A stretch of DNA of 64,000 nt from Roseivivax halodurans JCM 10272 (GCF_000521785.1 NZ_JALZ01000001.1:434001-498000), one strand, 5' to 3'. Positions 1 to 9,232 are shown, counted from the stretch's first letter. Made by a program: numbers and translations. The notes: a model not told the origin generated them from the letters alone.

Positions 1-1092
1 CAGGCCGGCGAGGAGATCACCTTCACCGGCATCGGCGGCCCGCTGATGGAGGCGGAGGGCCTCAACTCGATCTTCCCCATGGACGAGATCTCGATCATGG
101 GCATCGGCGAGATCCTCTCGCAATATCGCTCGCTCAAGCGCCGTATCCGCCAGACCTCCGAGGCCGCCATCGCGGACGCCCCCGACGTCGTGATCACCGT
201 CGACCTGCCGGAATTCTCGCTCCGCGTCGCCGCGCAGATCAAGGAGAAGGCGCCGCAGCTGCGCATCGTGCATTACGTCGCGCCCACCGTCTGGGCCTGG
301 CGCCCCGGCCGCGCCGCCAAGATGGCGCCGCATATCGACCAGGTGCTCGCGCTCCTGCCGTTCGAGCCGCCCTACATGGAAGCCGCCGGCATGCGCTGCG
401 ACTTCGTCGGTCATCCCGTCGTCAGCGAGCCGGTCGCAGGCCCCGAGGCGATCCGCGCCTTCCGCGAGAGCCACGGCATTGGCGACGCGCCCCTCGCGCT
501 GATCCTGCCGGGGTCGCGCCGCGGCGAGGTCGCCCGCCTCGGCCCGGTCTTCGGCGAGGTCGCCCGCCGCGTCCACGCCGCCCGTCCCGAGATCCGCTTC
601 GTCATCCCCGCCGCGCCCGCTGTGGCTCAAACCGTGGCGGATCTCGCCGCAGGCTGGCCCGGCGATCCGGTCGTCCTCGACCCGCGCGCGCTCGGCGATG
701 CGGCGCTCGACACCAAGCGCGCCGCCTTCGGCGCCGCCGACGTCGCGCTCGCCGCCTCGGGCACCGTCTCGCTCGAACTCGCCGCCGCCGCGACGCCGAT
801 GGTCATCGCCTACGACATGAGTTGGCTCTCGCGCCAGATCATCGGCCGGCTCCTGCGCACCGACACCGTCACGCTCGTGAACCTCGTCGCCGAAAGCCGC
901 ACGATCCCGGAATTCATCGGCAAGTCCTGCCGCCCCGATCGCATCGCGCCCGCGCTCCTGTCGGTGCTGGGCGCGCCCGAACGTCAGGCGCAGGCGATGG
1001 AGCTCACCATGCAGCGTCTCGGCCGCGACGGCCCGGCGCAGGGCGACCGCGCCGCCGCCGCCGTGCTCGACGGCCTCAAGACCCGCCCATAG
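1..1092 (+). CDS. lpxB: Lipid-A-disaccharide synthase, 5' end missing
   Basis: LpxB joins UDP-2,3-diacylglucosamine and lipid X to make the disaccharide core of lipid A at the cytoplasmic face of the inner membrane. The frame is open from the first base (QAGEEITFTG...), so the true start lies upstream; about 363 residues are present against roughly 380-390 for the family, so some 20 residues are missing. GT-B features are visible: HYVAPTVWAWRPGRA, LPGSRRGEV at the domain junction, and SGTVSLELAAAATPMVIAY in the nucleotide-sugar binding half. It ends in TAG just before a strong hairpin and faces the next gene. Confidence 0.95.
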   Translation, partial: QAGEEITFTGIGGPLMEAEGLNSIFPMDEISIMGIGEILSQYRSLKRRIRQTSEAAIADAPDVVITVDLPEFSLRVAAQIKEKAPQLRIVHYVAPTVWAWRPGRAAKMAPHIDQVLALLPFEPPYMEAAGMRCDFVGHPVVSEPVAGPEAIRAFRESHGIGDAPLALILPGSRRGEVARLGPVFGEVARRVHAARPEIRFVIPAAPAVAQTVADLAAGWPGDPVVLDPRALGDAALDTKRAAFGAADVALAASGTVSLELAAAATPMVIAYDMSWLSRQIIGRLLRTDTVTLVNLVAESRTIPEFIGKSCRPDRIAPALLSVLGAPERQAQAMELTMQRLGRDGPAQGDRAAAAVLDGLKTRP

Positions 1093-1127
1093 AAAAGGCC
1101 CCCGCGGATCGCCGCGGAGGCCCTTTC
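1093..1127. terminator. Hairpin terminator between convergent lpxB and IalB-like gene
   Basis: A GC-rich inverted repeat (AAAGGCC...CCGCGG, loop ATCG, CCGCGG...GGCCCTTT) starts directly after the lpxB stop. A runs flank the left arm and T the right arm, so it could stop transcription from both sides. The two genes converge here. Confidence 0.7.
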
Positions 1128-1147
1128 GGCATACCGGAGAAGACCGC

Positions 1148-1831
1148 TTACTGCTGCGGCTGCTGCGCGGGCAGGGGCGTCGCCTCGAGGCTGTCGAAGC
1201 CCGCCGTGAAGCCCGACAGCGACATCTCCGCGCTCACCTGCTGATCCGGCGCGCGCACCGGCACGATCGAGATCCGCGCCGCGACACCGGCCTTCAGCTG
1301 GTTCAGCTCCGCATTCGTCAGGCCGAACCGCGCAACGCAGCCGTCCTGACGGCAGGTGGTGAACTCGTAGCGCTTCGCCTGGCCGCCATCGACCGCAAGC
1401 GTCAGGCGCTCGGTCAGCAGCGTCTCGAGCGGCACCACCACGTTCATGCCGGCGGCAAAGTTCATGCCGTCGGGAAGCTTGAACACCAGAGCCTCGGCCA
1501 GCGGCTGTCCGTCGCCCGCCTCGAGCAGCTGGTAGAGGCGGCAATCGCCTTCCTCGCCGTCCGGGAAGCGCACGCACTGGACCTGCCAGGCGCCCTCTTC
1601 GGACTTCACGAAGGCTTCGGGTCCCACCGGCTCTCCGCCCGACAGCCCCATCGGGTTGCCGTCCTGGCCGGTATCGGCGGTCTCTCCACCGCTCTCGGCC
1701 GCGGGCGCCTCGGTTTCCGGCGCCTCCGTGGTCGTCTCGCCTTCGGTCGCCTCGCCCTGGTCGTCCTGGGCAAACGCGGGCGCTGCAGCCAGCGCGGCGA
1801 TGAGCGAAAGGTGGGTCAGTCTGATCGTCAT
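1148..1831 (-). CDS. Invasion-associated locus B (IalB) family secreted protein
   Basis: A 227-residue exported protein. The first ~21 residues form a signal peptide ending APAFA|QDD, followed by an acidic, Thr/Glu/Gly-rich linker (about residues 22-70) and an IalB-type beta-rich domain. The domain shows the family pattern of a WQVQC strand, a CRLYQ segment, and the paired cysteines in FTTCRQDGCVARF. The start is fixed by GGAGGAG seven bases upstream. The function of IalB proteins in free-living alphaproteobacteria is not settled; the name comes from Bartonella. The C-terminus is Gln/Pro-rich (LPAQQPQQ). Confidence 0.85.
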   Translation of the reverse strand: MTIRLTHLSLIAALAAAPAFAQDDQGEATEGETTTEAPETEAPAAESGGETADTGQDGNPMGLSGGEPVGPEAFVKSEEGAWQVQCVRFPDGEEGDCRLYQLLEAGDGQPLAEALVFKLPDGMNFAAGMNVVVPLETLLTERLTLAVDGGQAKRYEFTTCRQDGCVARFGLTNAELNQLKAGVAARISIVPVRAPDQQVSAEMSLSGFTAGFDSLEATPLPAQQPQQ

Positions 1832-1962
1832 GAGCTCCTCCGAGCGGTCTCGTCACATACGTCTCGGCCGCGCATATCACGGGGGGCAGGGGCTGTCAGG
1901 GGGTGGTTTCACCTGCCGCCCGGGCAGGTCCGCCGAGGGCCCGCAAGTTGCCGCGGCGCATT

Positions 1963-1990
1963 AAAAAAGGAGCCTCGTCGAGGCTCCTTT
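1963..1990. terminator. Bidirectional intrinsic terminator
   Basis: Perfect 12-bp arms AAAGGAGCCTCG / CGAGGCTCCTTT around one base (a loop of a few bases in RNA), with an A run on the left and T run on the right, so it reads as a terminator on both strands. It sits 130 bases upstream of the IalB-like start. Confidence 0.65.
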
Positions 1991-2120
1991 CCATCGTACG
2001 GCCCGTGTTGCGGTGCCGCTATCTCCCTGCCGGACCGGCCGGCTTCATCATTGCACGCGACGCTACGATGCGCTTTTCCTTCGGTCAACAGGCAATATTC
2101 CGCCGTCCGCCCGGACGCGC

Positions 2121-2230
2121 AAAAAAAAGACCGCGCCCGTGGACGCGGCCAGTCTGACAGGGAGGAAGTCTGCCCGGACCCCGGAGAGGACATGGGGACC
2201 GGACGGGGACATCCATGACATCGACCCGTT
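2121..2230 (-). ncRNA. Candidate small RNA with anti-Shine-Dalgarno segment
   Basis: Read on the minus strand, the sequence ends in a 7-bp hairpin (GGCCGCG / CGCGGTC) followed by eight T (2128-2121), a textbook intrinsic terminator. Just upstream is CTTCCTCCC (2168-2160), complementary to a ribosome binding site, as in many alphaproteobacterial regulatory RNAs. No coding frame ends at this terminator. A weak promoter candidate, TTACAA-N17-TGTTAA, lies near 2230-2260. The 5' end is a guess. Confidence 0.35.
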
Positions 2231-2376
2231 AACAATTCCTTCTCGCACCGGTTGTAAGCGGCGCGCGCGCTCCATCACAGGCGGCAAGAGCGTAAAAATA
2301 TGCCGCGCGCCCGTCGCCTTTCTGCGCGCAAGCCTATCTGAGTGCAGTCAGGCTATCGCGAGATTGTGAAGGTGAC

Positions 2377-3006
2377 ATGGCTGCGGACCGAATGCTGACA
2401 CTCGATCATCTGGCCGTCGCGGCCGAGTCCCTCGAAGAGGCGACCGCTCACGCGGAGGCCGCGCTCGGCCAGCCGATGGAGCCTGGCGGCAAGCACGCCA
2501 GATATGCAACGCACAACCGCGTGGTCGGGCTCGACGGCAGCCTCTATCTCGAGGCCATCGCCGCCGATCCCGGCGCACCGCCGCCCGCCGCCCCGCGCTG
2601 GTTCGGGCTCGACACCTTCGCCGGGCCGGCGCGGCTCGACAAATGGATCTGCCGGGTGCCCGATATCGCCGCCGCCCGCGCCGCGCTGCCGATGGCGGGC
2701 GAACCGGTGGAGCTGTCGCGCGGCGCGCTGCGCTGGACGATGCTCGTGCCCGAAGACGGCCGGCTGCCCTTCGACGGGCTCTTCCCGGCCCTCATCGAAT
2801 GGCAGAGCCCGGTTCCCCCCGGCAACGCGCTCGCGCCGACGGGCTGGGCGCTGGACGAGCTCACGGTGGCCCATCCGCAAGCCGCCGAGCTGGCGGAGCT
2901 CCTTGGCCCGCACCTTGCCGACCCGCGGATTGCCTTCCTGACCGAGCCCGTCCCGGCCCTGCGCGCGCGCCTCTCGAATGGCGGGCGGGAGCGTATCCTG
3001 CAGTGA
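2377..3006 (+). CDS. VOC-family (glyoxalase-like domain) protein
   Basis: A 209-residue protein with a vicinal-oxygen-chelate fold: it begins with a classic first strand, LTLDHLAVAAESLEEATA, and has a second module from about residue 85 (LDKWICRVPDIAAARAAL). It resembles the glyoxalase-like domain family rather than GloA; the substrate cannot be told from sequence. GAAGGTGAC precedes the ATG; a second ATG lies five codons in. The stop overlaps the start of the next gene (GTGA), so the two are translationally coupled. Confidence 0.75.
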   Translation: MAADRMLTLDHLAVAAESLEEATAHAEAALGQPMEPGGKHARYATHNRVVGLDGSLYLEAIAADPGAPPPAAPRWFGLDTFAGPARLDKWICRVPDIAAARAALPMAGEPVELSRGALRWTMLVPEDGRLPFDGLFPALIEWQSPVPPGNALAPTGWALDELTVAHPQAAELAELLGPHLADPRIAFLTEPVPALRARLSNGGRERILQ

Positions 3007-3494
3007 TCATCCGTCCCGCCGAACAGAGCGACGCCGACGCGCTCGTCGCCATCGCCAACCCGATCATCGCCGAGACGACGATCACGTTCTCCAGCACGCT
3101 GCGGACGCGGCGGTCCATGCGCGCCTACATCGCCGCGCGGCGCGAGACGTTCTTCGTGGCCGAGACCGGCGGCGAGGTGACCGGTTATGCCACCTGCGCG
3201 CCGTTCCGGTCGGGCAGCGGCTACGTCCGGACCTTCGAACACACGATCCTCCTCGCGCCCGGAGCGCGCGGCCAGGGGCAGGGGCGCGCGCTGATGGAGG
3301 CGCTGACGCAATGCCTCGTTCCGCAAGGGGCCGGCTCGCTCGTCGGAGCGATCAGCGCCGAGAACGCGCAGGGCATCGATTTCCACGCCGCGCTCGGCTT
3401 CACGCAGGTCGGCCGCATCCCCAGCGCGGGCTGGAAGTTCGACCGATGGATCGATCTTGTGCTGATGCAGAAAATGCTGACCGCTTCGGCCTGA
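3003..3494 (+). CDS. GNAT-family N-acetyltransferase
   Basis: A 163-residue acetyl-CoA-dependent acetyltransferase. The GTG start overlaps the TGA of the VOC gene by four bases and gives a normal family length; the frame stays open further upstream, but that part is antisense-like shadow. Features: IIRPAEQSDADALVAIAN at the start, the central strand EHTILLAPGARGQGQGRALMEAL containing the acetyl-CoA pyrophosphate-binding Q/RGxGxG/A loop, and HAALGFTQVGRI near the end. It resembles the phosphinothricin/MnaT-type branch. The substrate is unknown. Confidence 0.8.
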   Translation: MIIRPAEQSDADALVAIANPIIAETTITFSSTLRTRRSMRAYIAARRETFFVAETGGEVTGYATCAPFRSGSGYVRTFEHTILLAPGARGQGQGRALMEALTQCLVPQGAGSLVGAISAENAQGIDFHAALGFTQVGRIPSAGWKFDRWIDLVLMQKMLTASA

Positions 3495-3525
3495 CACCGG
3501 GCGGTGGTTGCCCTACACTCCCCCC

Positions 3526-4209
3526 ATGTCGATCTGGACCAGAATATCCGAGGCGCTCGCGGCGCTTGCGGGCGGAGAAGGCCTCGGGGCCGTTTTCGAT
3601 CGCCTGCGCACGCCGCCCGAACGCTCCGTCGCGTTCGCCATCGCCGTCATCGCGCTCTCGGCCAAGATGGCCAAGGCCGACGGGCTCGTGACCCGCGCCG
3701 AGGTGACCGCCTTCCGCGAGGTCTTTCACATCGCGCCCGAGGACGAGGCGGGCGCCGCCCGCGTCTTCAACCTCGCCCGGCAGGACGTCGCGGGCTACGA
3801 GGAATATGCCCGCCGGATCAAGCGCATGTTCGGCGACCAGACCGACGTGCTCTGCGATCTCATGGAGGGGCTCTTCCACATCGCTCTGGCGGATGGCGGC
3901 TTCCATCCGGCCGAGGACGAGTTCCTCGAGACGGTGGCACGCATCTTTGATCTGGACGAGACCCGCTTCCGCGCCATCCGCTCGCGCTACGTGCCGGGCG
4001 CCGTGCCCGATCCCTACGCCGTGCTCGGCGTCGATCCGGACATGCCGCTGACCGAGATCCGGCGGGTCTGGCGCGGGCTCGTGCGCGACAGCCATCCCGA
4101 CCGGATGATCGCCCGCGGCCTGCCCGAGGAAGCGGTCAAGATGTCCGAGAAGCGCCTCGTCGCGATCAACGAGGCGTGGGAGGACATCTCGGCCCGTCAC
4201 GCCGCCTGA
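3526..4209 (+). CDS. TerB / J-domain co-chaperone-like protein (DjlA-like)
   Basis: A 227-residue protein with an N-terminal TerB-like helical domain (about residues 25-150, with two repeated acidic segments such as AKADGLVTRAEV and ALADGGFHPAEDEF) and a C-terminal J domain (about 160-225) carrying the HPD triplet in RDSHPDRM. J domains stimulate Hsp70 ATPase. I use the ATG at 3526; a TTG six codons upstream is in frame but has no support. Unlike enteric DjlA, no N-terminal membrane segment is visible. Confidence 0.85.
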   Translation: MSIWTRISEALAALAGGEGLGAVFDRLRTPPERSVAFAIAVIALSAKMAKADGLVTRAEVTAFREVFHIAPEDEAGAARVFNLARQDVAGYEEYARRIKRMFGDQTDVLCDLMEGLFHIALADGGFHPAEDEFLETVARIFDLDETRFRAIRSRYVPGAVPDPYAVLGVDPDMPLTEIRRVWRGLVRDSHPDRMIARGLPEEAVKMSEKRLVAINEAWEDISARHAA

Positions 4210-4247
4210 GCCTTTGCGCGGGGCCGATCGTCACCTATCTTCGGGCC

Positions 4248-4613
4248 ATGACACGCACGTTCCTCGCCGCCGCCTGCGCCCTCTCGCTCGCCGCCGCGCC
4301 GCTCCCGGCGCAGGAGGCCGAGGACGAGCGCGGCTTCGGTCTCATGGAACGCGGGGCGGAGCTCTTCTTCCGCGGCATCCTCGAGGAGATGGGCCCGGCC
4401 ATGCGCGATTTCCGCAACTTCGCCGAGGGCGTCGAACCGGCAATGCGGGATTTTCTCGCCGAGATGGGCCCGGCGCTCAAGGGCATCCTCGAGGAGGTCG
4501 AGGACTGGTCCGTCTATCACCCGCCCGAGATGCTGCCGAACGGCGACATCATCATGCGCCGTAAGGAAAAGCTCGATCCCGAAGAGGCGCCGGAGGGCGA
4601 GGTCGACATCTGA
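4248..4613 (+). CDS. Small secreted protein, unknown function
   Basis: A 121-residue protein with a clear signal peptide (residues 1-20, ending PLPAQ|EAED). The mature part is acidic and has two similar segments, EEMGPAMRDFRNFAEG and AEMGPALKGILEEVED, suggesting an internal amphipathic-helix repeat, then WSVYHPPEMLPNGDIIMRRKE. It follows the J-domain gene by 38 bases on the same strand. I do not recognise a named family; similar short proteins occur next to DjlA-like genes in related bacteria. Confidence 0.6.
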   Translation: MTRTFLAAACALSLAAAPLPAQEAEDERGFGLMERGAELFFRGILEEMGPAMRDFRNFAEGVEPAMRDFLAEMGPALKGILEEVEDWSVYHPPEMLPNGDIIMRRKEKLDPEEAPEGEVDI

Positions 4614-4628
4614 CCTCCCGCCCGCGCC

Positions 4629-6164
4629 TCAGATCCGGCGCACCTCGCTTCTGGCATCGAGGGAGCTTGCCAGCGAGTTGAACCGCGCCTCGGCCACCTC
4701 GCCGAACAGAGCCTCCGCATCCGAGGTCAGGTCGAGCCGCAGCGTCTTCTCCAGCGGATCCCAGTCGAGGCTCGCGCCGGCCTGGCTGTGTTCCGACATC
4801 CACAGCATCGCTCCGAAGCGCATCGCCTTGCCCAGGATCTCGGCCTCCCGCGTCTCCTCCGGCCCGATGAGCGCATGCAGGTTCTCGAACCGCGAACCCT
4901 CGCGCTTGTTGCGGTAGCGGTGCAGCAGAGCGAGCCCGAGAAAGATCCGCTCGGCATGCTTGAGCCCGCCGAGATTGGCGCGGGTCGCGTTGTCGAAACA
5001 GGTCTCGGCACGGTAATCGGGATGCGCCCGCCAGCTGACGTCGTGCAGCAGGCACGCCGCCTTCACGAGCCGCATCCGCGCCGGCCCCGCCTCGGGAAAG
5101 AGCGGGCGCACGAACTTGAAGAGCCGCTTGCCGAAACCTGGCAGCCGCGCGTCCTTCGCCTCGGCGAAGCGGCACGATTCGATCAGCGGATCTCGGTCGC
5201 GCAGATCCTGCGGCATCTGCTCGTAGAGCAGGCCCTCGCGGATCCCGTAGCTCGAGATCGCGATATCGGCGGGCTTGAACTGCTGCACCAGCCGCTTCAG
5301 CACCTCGACCGCGTAGGGCACGAGCGCCATGCGCGACGAGGAGAGGGAGCATTGCTTCCGCAGCGCCTCGAGATCCGCCTCCTCGATGAACTTTGCGGTC
5401 TCCATCACCGCGTCGGCATCCATCCGGTATTCGTGCAGGACATGCAGCGGATAGTTCTGCCGTTCCATGTCGATCCGCGCGATGGCACGCCACGAGCCGC
5501 CCACGAGAAACAGCCGGTCTCTCTGCGTGCCGAGCTTTTCGGCGAGGCCCTCGACCACGTCCTTGATGTGCTTCTCGCGCGCCTTCTTGGACTCCATGTC
5601 CCTCAGCTTGAGCGGACCGAGCGGCGACGACACCCGCCGTCCGACCTCGCCCCTCGAGATCGCGGCCAGCTCCATCGACGAGCCGCCGATGTCGCAGACG
5701 AGCCCGTAGCTGCCCGGCCAGCCGAGCAGAACGCCCTGCGCCGAGAGCCGCGCCTCTTCCTCACCGTCGATGACGTGGATCTGAAGCCCGGCCTCGCGAA
5801 GGACCTCCGCGCGGAACTCCGGCCCGTCCTCGGCGTCGCGCACCGCCGCCGTCGCGACCGCGGTCAGCGGGGCGATGCCCATGCCCTTCGCGAGCAGGGC
5901 GAAGCGCTTCAGGGCCGACAGGGCCCGCCTGCGCCCCTCGGGATCGAGCCGGCCGGTCTCGGACATGCCGCTGCCGAGCCCGCACATGATCTTCTCGTTG
6001 TAGAAATAGGCGGGCGAGCGCGCCGCCCCGTCGAACACCACCAGCCGGACCGAGTTCGACCCGATATCGACCACGCCGACGCGCGCCAGAGCGCGGGCCT
6101 TGGGATCGTGAAACAGCGGTTTCTCGAACGGAGCCCACTCGGCGTGATCCGCGTCCCCGTCCAT
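4629..6164 (-). CDS. ppx: Ppx/GppA-family exopolyphosphatase
   Basis: A 511-residue ASKHA-fold phosphatase that hydrolyses polyphosphate or pppGpp. Motifs: phosphate-binding loop VVDIGSNSVRLVVFD (about residues 31-45), AVATAAVRDAEDG, and the second loop CDIGGSSMELA. A C-terminal helical HD-like half (LLHDVSWRAHPDYRAET) follows. Position directly downstream of ppk on the same strand makes polyphosphate turnover the likeliest role. TAGGA lies ahead of the ATG. Confidence 0.88.
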   Translation of the reverse strand: MDGDADHAEWAPFEKPLFHDPKARALARVGVVDIGSNSVRLVVFDGAARSPAYFYNEKIMCGLGSGMSETGRLDPEGRRRALSALKRFALLAKGMGIAPLTAVATAAVRDAEDGPEFRAEVLREAGLQIHVIDGEEEARLSAQGVLLGWPGSYGLVCDIGGSSMELAAISRGEVGRRVSSPLGPLKLRDMESKKAREKHIKDVVEGLAEKLGTQRDRLFLVGGSWRAIARIDMERQNYPLHVLHEYRMDADAVMETAKFIEEADLEALRKQCSLSSSRMALVPYAVEVLKRLVQQFKPADIAISSYGIREGLLYEQMPQDLRDRDPLIESCRFAEAKDARLPGFGKRLFKFVRPLFPEAGPARMRLVKAACLLHDVSWRAHPDYRAETCFDNATRANLGGLKHAERIFLGLALLHRYRNKREGSRFENLHALIGPEETREAEILGKAMRFGAMLWMSEHSQAGASLDWDPLEKTLRLDLTSDAEALFGEVAEARFNSLASSLDARSEVRRI

Positions 6165-6272
6165 GTCGTCCTACCCCGTATCCCAGGTCCTTGCCCGCGA
6201 TGTCTCGCAAGACCGCGCGAGGGGGTCAAGCGCGCAGGACGGTCGGCGCCGATCCGACGTCAGGGCATCCCC

Positions 6273-8456
6273 TCACTCGTCGGCGCCGTGAGTCAGCGTC
6301 GGCACGTCCGCCGCGCCGGCCGATCCGCGCCCCGAGAGCGACGGGTTTTCCATGAAGAACCGGTGGCAGTTGAAGGCAAACTCGCCCTCCGGCACCGGCT
6401 TGCGCACGAAATGCCCGTCGGGCTGCATGACCCAGCTCTGCGCCACGTCGGCCAGGTTCGCCGCCATGATCTGGCTGACGATCTGCGCCTTCACCGTGTC
6501 GTTCTTGATCTCGACCAGATGCTCGACCCGCCGGTTGAGGTTCCGCCCCATCCAGTCCGCCGACGAGATGAAGACCCGCGCCTTCCGGTGCGGCAGCCCG
6601 TGCCCGTCGCCGAAGCAGACGATGCGCGAATGTTCGAGGAACCGCCCCACGATGGACTTCACCCGGATGTTCTCCGACAGCCCCTTCACCCCAGGCCGCA
6701 GCCCGCAGATGCCGCGCACAACGAGCTCGATTTTCACGCCCGCCTGGCTCGCCTTGTAGAGCGCGTCGATGATCCCGGGCTCGATCAGCGAGTTCATCTT
6801 GGCCCAGACATGCGCCGGACGGCCCTTCGCGGCATGCCCGGCCTCGCGCTCGAGCATCTCGATCAGCTTCGGCTTCAGCGAATGCGGCGAGATGGAAATG
6901 TTCTCGAGCCCCTCGGGATGGGCATAGCCCGACAGGTAGTTGAAGACCTTCGCCGCATCGCGCCCAAGCTGCGCATCGCAGGTGAAGAAGGACAGGTCGG
7001 TGTAGAACCGCGCGGTGATCGGGTGGTAGTTGCCGGTGCCCCAATGGGTGTAGGTCACCAGCTTGTCGCCCTCGCGGCGCACCACCGTGGCGATCTTGGC
7101 GTGGGTCTTCCACTCGAGGAATCCGTAGACAACGTGGGCGCCCGCGCGCTCCAGCCGCCGAGACTGGCGGATGTTGGCGGCCTCGTCGAACCGCGCTTTC
7201 AGCTCCACGAGCGCGGTGACCGACTTGCCGTCCTCCGCTGCCTCGCAGAGCGCATCGACGATCGGAGAGTTCTTCGAGGTCCGGTAGAGCGTGTTCTTGA
7301 TCGCCAGCACGTCGGGATCCTGCGCCGCCTGGGTCAGGAAGCGGATCACCATGTCGAAGGTCTCGTAGGGGTGGTGCAGCAGCATGTCCTTCTGGCGGAT
7401 CGCCGCGAACATGTCGCCGTCGTGATCCTGCACCCGTTCCGGCACCCGCGGCGTGTAATTCGGCCAGAGCAAATCGGGCCGCGCGTCGAGCACCAGCTCC
7501 TTGGTGTCGACGACGCCCACCATCCCGTCGAGCTCGACGATCTCGTCGTCGCGCACATGCAGCTCGCGCATGACGATCTGCTTGAGCCCCTCGGGCGCGC
7601 CCGCCGAAATGGTCGTCCGCACAACCTCACCGCGGCGGCGGCGCTTCAGCGCCACCTCGAATTCGCGCACGAGATCCTCGGCCTCTTCCTCGAGTTCGAG
7701 ATCGCTGTCGCGCAGAACCCGGAAGCCGAAATGGTCCTTGACCCGGTAGCCCGGAAAGAGCGCGGCGATATGCAGAAGCAGCACGTCCTCGAGGAAGATG
7801 AAGCGGTGCTGGCCGTCCTCCGCGGGCAGCGCCACGAAGCGGTCGATCTGCTGCGGGATCGGCAGCAGCGCTTGCAGCGCCTTGCCGCCCGACGCCTTCT
7901 GCTCGAGCTGCAGCGCGAGGCAGTAGCCGAGATTGGCGATGAACGGGAAGGGATGCGCGGGATCGATCGCAAGCGGCGACAGGACCGGAAAGATCTGCTC
8001 GATGAAGGTCTCGCGCAGGTGATCGCGGTCGGCCTCGGTGAGCTTGTCCCGCTCGCAGATATGGATGCCCTCGGCCTCCATCAGCTCGCGCAATTCGCCC
8101 AGAACCCGCTGCTGCGAATGCATGAGCTCCCGCGCGCGGGCATCGATCTCGCGCAGCTGCTGCGCCGGCGTCAGCCCGTCCGCGGCCGGCGTCGTGTTGC
8201 CCGCCTGCGTAAGCTCCCGCAGGCCCGCGACGCGCACGTTGTAGAACTCGTCGAGATTGCTGGCCGAGATCGACAGGAACCGCACCCGTTCGAGCAGCGG
8301 AACCCGCGGGTTCTCCGCCTCCTCGAGGACGCGCCAGTTGAAGCCGAGCCAGCTCAGTTCGCGATTGAAGAAGCGTCCGGGGCCGTTCGGGTCGAGGTCG
8401 GGCATCTCGACAGGCGCGGCAAAGGGAGCCTGCAGGAAGTTTGCGTCATGCGTCAT
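6273..8456 (-). CDS. ppk1: Polyphosphate kinase
   Basis: PPK1 reversibly transfers the gamma phosphate of ATP to polyphosphate. The 727-residue product shows NRELSWLGFNWRVLEEA and ISASNLDEFYNVRVAGL at the N-terminus, HPYETFDMVIRFL, the invariant THWGTGNYHP containing the autophosphorylated histidine, and a C-terminal NLNRRVEHLVEI. I chose MTHDANFLQ at 8456, which matches where related proteins begin. An alternative ATG at 8528 overlaps the hdaA stop (ATGA) and would add 24 residues; it cannot be excluded. Confidence 0.93.
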   Translation of the reverse strand: MTHDANFLQAPFAAPVEMPDLDPNGPGRFFNRELSWLGFNWRVLEEAENPRVPLLERVRFLSISASNLDEFYNVRVAGLRELTQAGNTTPAADGLTPAQQLREIDARARELMHSQQRVLGELRELMEAEGIHICERDKLTEADRDHLRETFIEQIFPVLSPLAIDPAHPFPFIANLGYCLALQLEQKASGGKALQALLPIPQQIDRFVALPAEDGQHRFIFLEDVLLLHIAALFPGYRVKDHFGFRVLRDSDLELEEEAEDLVREFEVALKRRRRGEVVRTTISAGAPEGLKQIVMRELHVRDDEIVELDGMVGVVDTKELVLDARPDLLWPNYTPRVPERVQDHDGDMFAAIRQKDMLLHHPYETFDMVIRFLTQAAQDPDVLAIKNTLYRTSKNSPIVDALCEAAEDGKSVTALVELKARFDEAANIRQSRRLERAGAHVVYGFLEWKTHAKIATVVRREGDKLVTYTHWGTGNYHPITARFYTDLSFFTCDAQLGRDAAKVFNYLSGYAHPEGLENISISPHSLKPKLIEMLEREAGHAAKGRPAHVWAKMNSLIEPGIIDALYKASQAGVKIELVVRGICGLRPGVKGLSENIRVKSIVGRFLEHSRIVCFGDGHGLPHRKARVFISSADWMGRNLNRRVEHLVEIKNDTVKAQIVSQIMAANLADVAQSWVMQPDGHFVRKPVPEGEFAFNCHRFFMENPSLSGRGSAGAADVPTLTHGADE

Positions 8457-8524
8457 GCCCGCCTTATTGCGGCCGCCCGTGACAGTTTCGTGACCCTTCG
8501 CACGGCCCTTCGCGTCACCTAGCG

Positions 8525-9232
8525 TCATGTCTCGCCCTCCGGGGTCATTCGGTCGAGACAGTCGCGGGCGATGGCGAGCGTGATCGGCCGCCGCCGGGCC
8601 AGCGCCGCGCCGTCGATCGCCGCGACCAGCCGCTGCGCGGTGTCGAAGCTGCGCCGCATCCGCGGAACGAGATAGTTGATGACCCGCGCATCCGGCGTCA
8701 GCTGCCGGTCGTCGAAGAGCTTGGCCAGCACCGCCGACAGCAGCACGTCGTCCGGCAGTTCGAGCTGCGCGAATTGCGTGCCCATAAGCCGGCTGCGCAG
8801 ATCGGGCAGGGCGAGCCCGAGACGCGCCGGCGGCACCTGCGCCGTCATGAGCAGCGCATGACCTTCCGAGAGCGCGAGGTTGTGCAGGTGAAAGAGCGCA
8901 TCCTCCCCGGCGCCATCCCCCGCGATCCTGTCGACGTTCTCGACGCAGACCGGGCGCGCGGCGAGCGCCGGGATGTCCGCGTGCGCCAATGTCTCCGCGC
9001 CGACGACGTCGCCCTCGCTCTCGCGCTGCCAGACATGGGCGAGATGCGTCTTGCCCGAGCCCTTGGGGCCGACGAGCATGAACTTGTTCCCGCTCCAGTG
9101 CCGCCACGCGTCGATCTGCGCGACCGCCATGGCGTTGGCCTCGGTCACGAAGAAATCCCCGCGCCCGAGCGCGGGTCGGACCGGCAGGTCGAGGATGAGC
9201 TGCTCCGCGGCCCGCATCCTATGCTGTCCCAT
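8525..9232 (-). CDS. hdaA: DnaA-inactivator HdaA (Hda-like, DnaA-related ATPase)
   Basis: A 235-residue AAA+ protein lacking the DNA-binding domain of DnaA. Walker A is [17 protein letters not shown] is the Walker B-type segment; [14 protein letters not shown] near the C-terminus is the DnaA-like lid. In alphaproteobacteria HdaA promotes DnaA-ATP hydrolysis with the sliding clamp; [10 protein letters not shown] near the N-terminus fits the clamp-binding motif. GGAGG ahead of the ATG at 9232 decides the start. It overlaps the upstream permease by 14 bases. Confidence 0.9.
   Translation of the reverse strand: MGQHRMRAAEQLILDLPVRPALGRGDFFVTEANAMAVAQIDAWRHWSGNKFMLVGPKGSGKTHLAHVWQRESEGDVVGAETLAHADIPALAARPVCVENVDRIAGDGAGEDALFHLHNLALSEGHALLMTAQVPPARLGLALPDLRSRLMGTQFAQLELPDDVLLSAVLAKLFDDRQLTPDARVINYLVPRMRRSFDTAQRLVAAIDGAALARRRPITLAIARDCLDRMTPEGET

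Larger units (their letters stand above)
1832..2376. other. 545-bp stretch without a protein gene
   Basis: No convincing coding frame on either strand. It holds the upstream region of the IalB-like gene, a near-perfect hairpin at 1963-1990, a minus-strand intrinsic terminator at 2121-2150 with a possible small RNA upstream of it, and the leader of the VOC gene. The two terminators with no protein gene between them suggest at least one non-coding transcript. Confidence 0.6.

Noticed and set aside
1991-2376. tRNA, 4.5S RNA or tmRNA in the gene-poor region
   Set aside because: No cloverleaf, no CCA end and no SRP-type loop signature was found; only a terminator-linked C-rich segment remains.
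4788-8522. 1244-codon open frame on the plus strand opposite ppx and ppk
   Set aside because: Antisense to two clear genes; Arg/Asp/His/Leu-rich composition is the usual reverse-strand shadow of GC-rich coding DNA, and no domain is recognisable.
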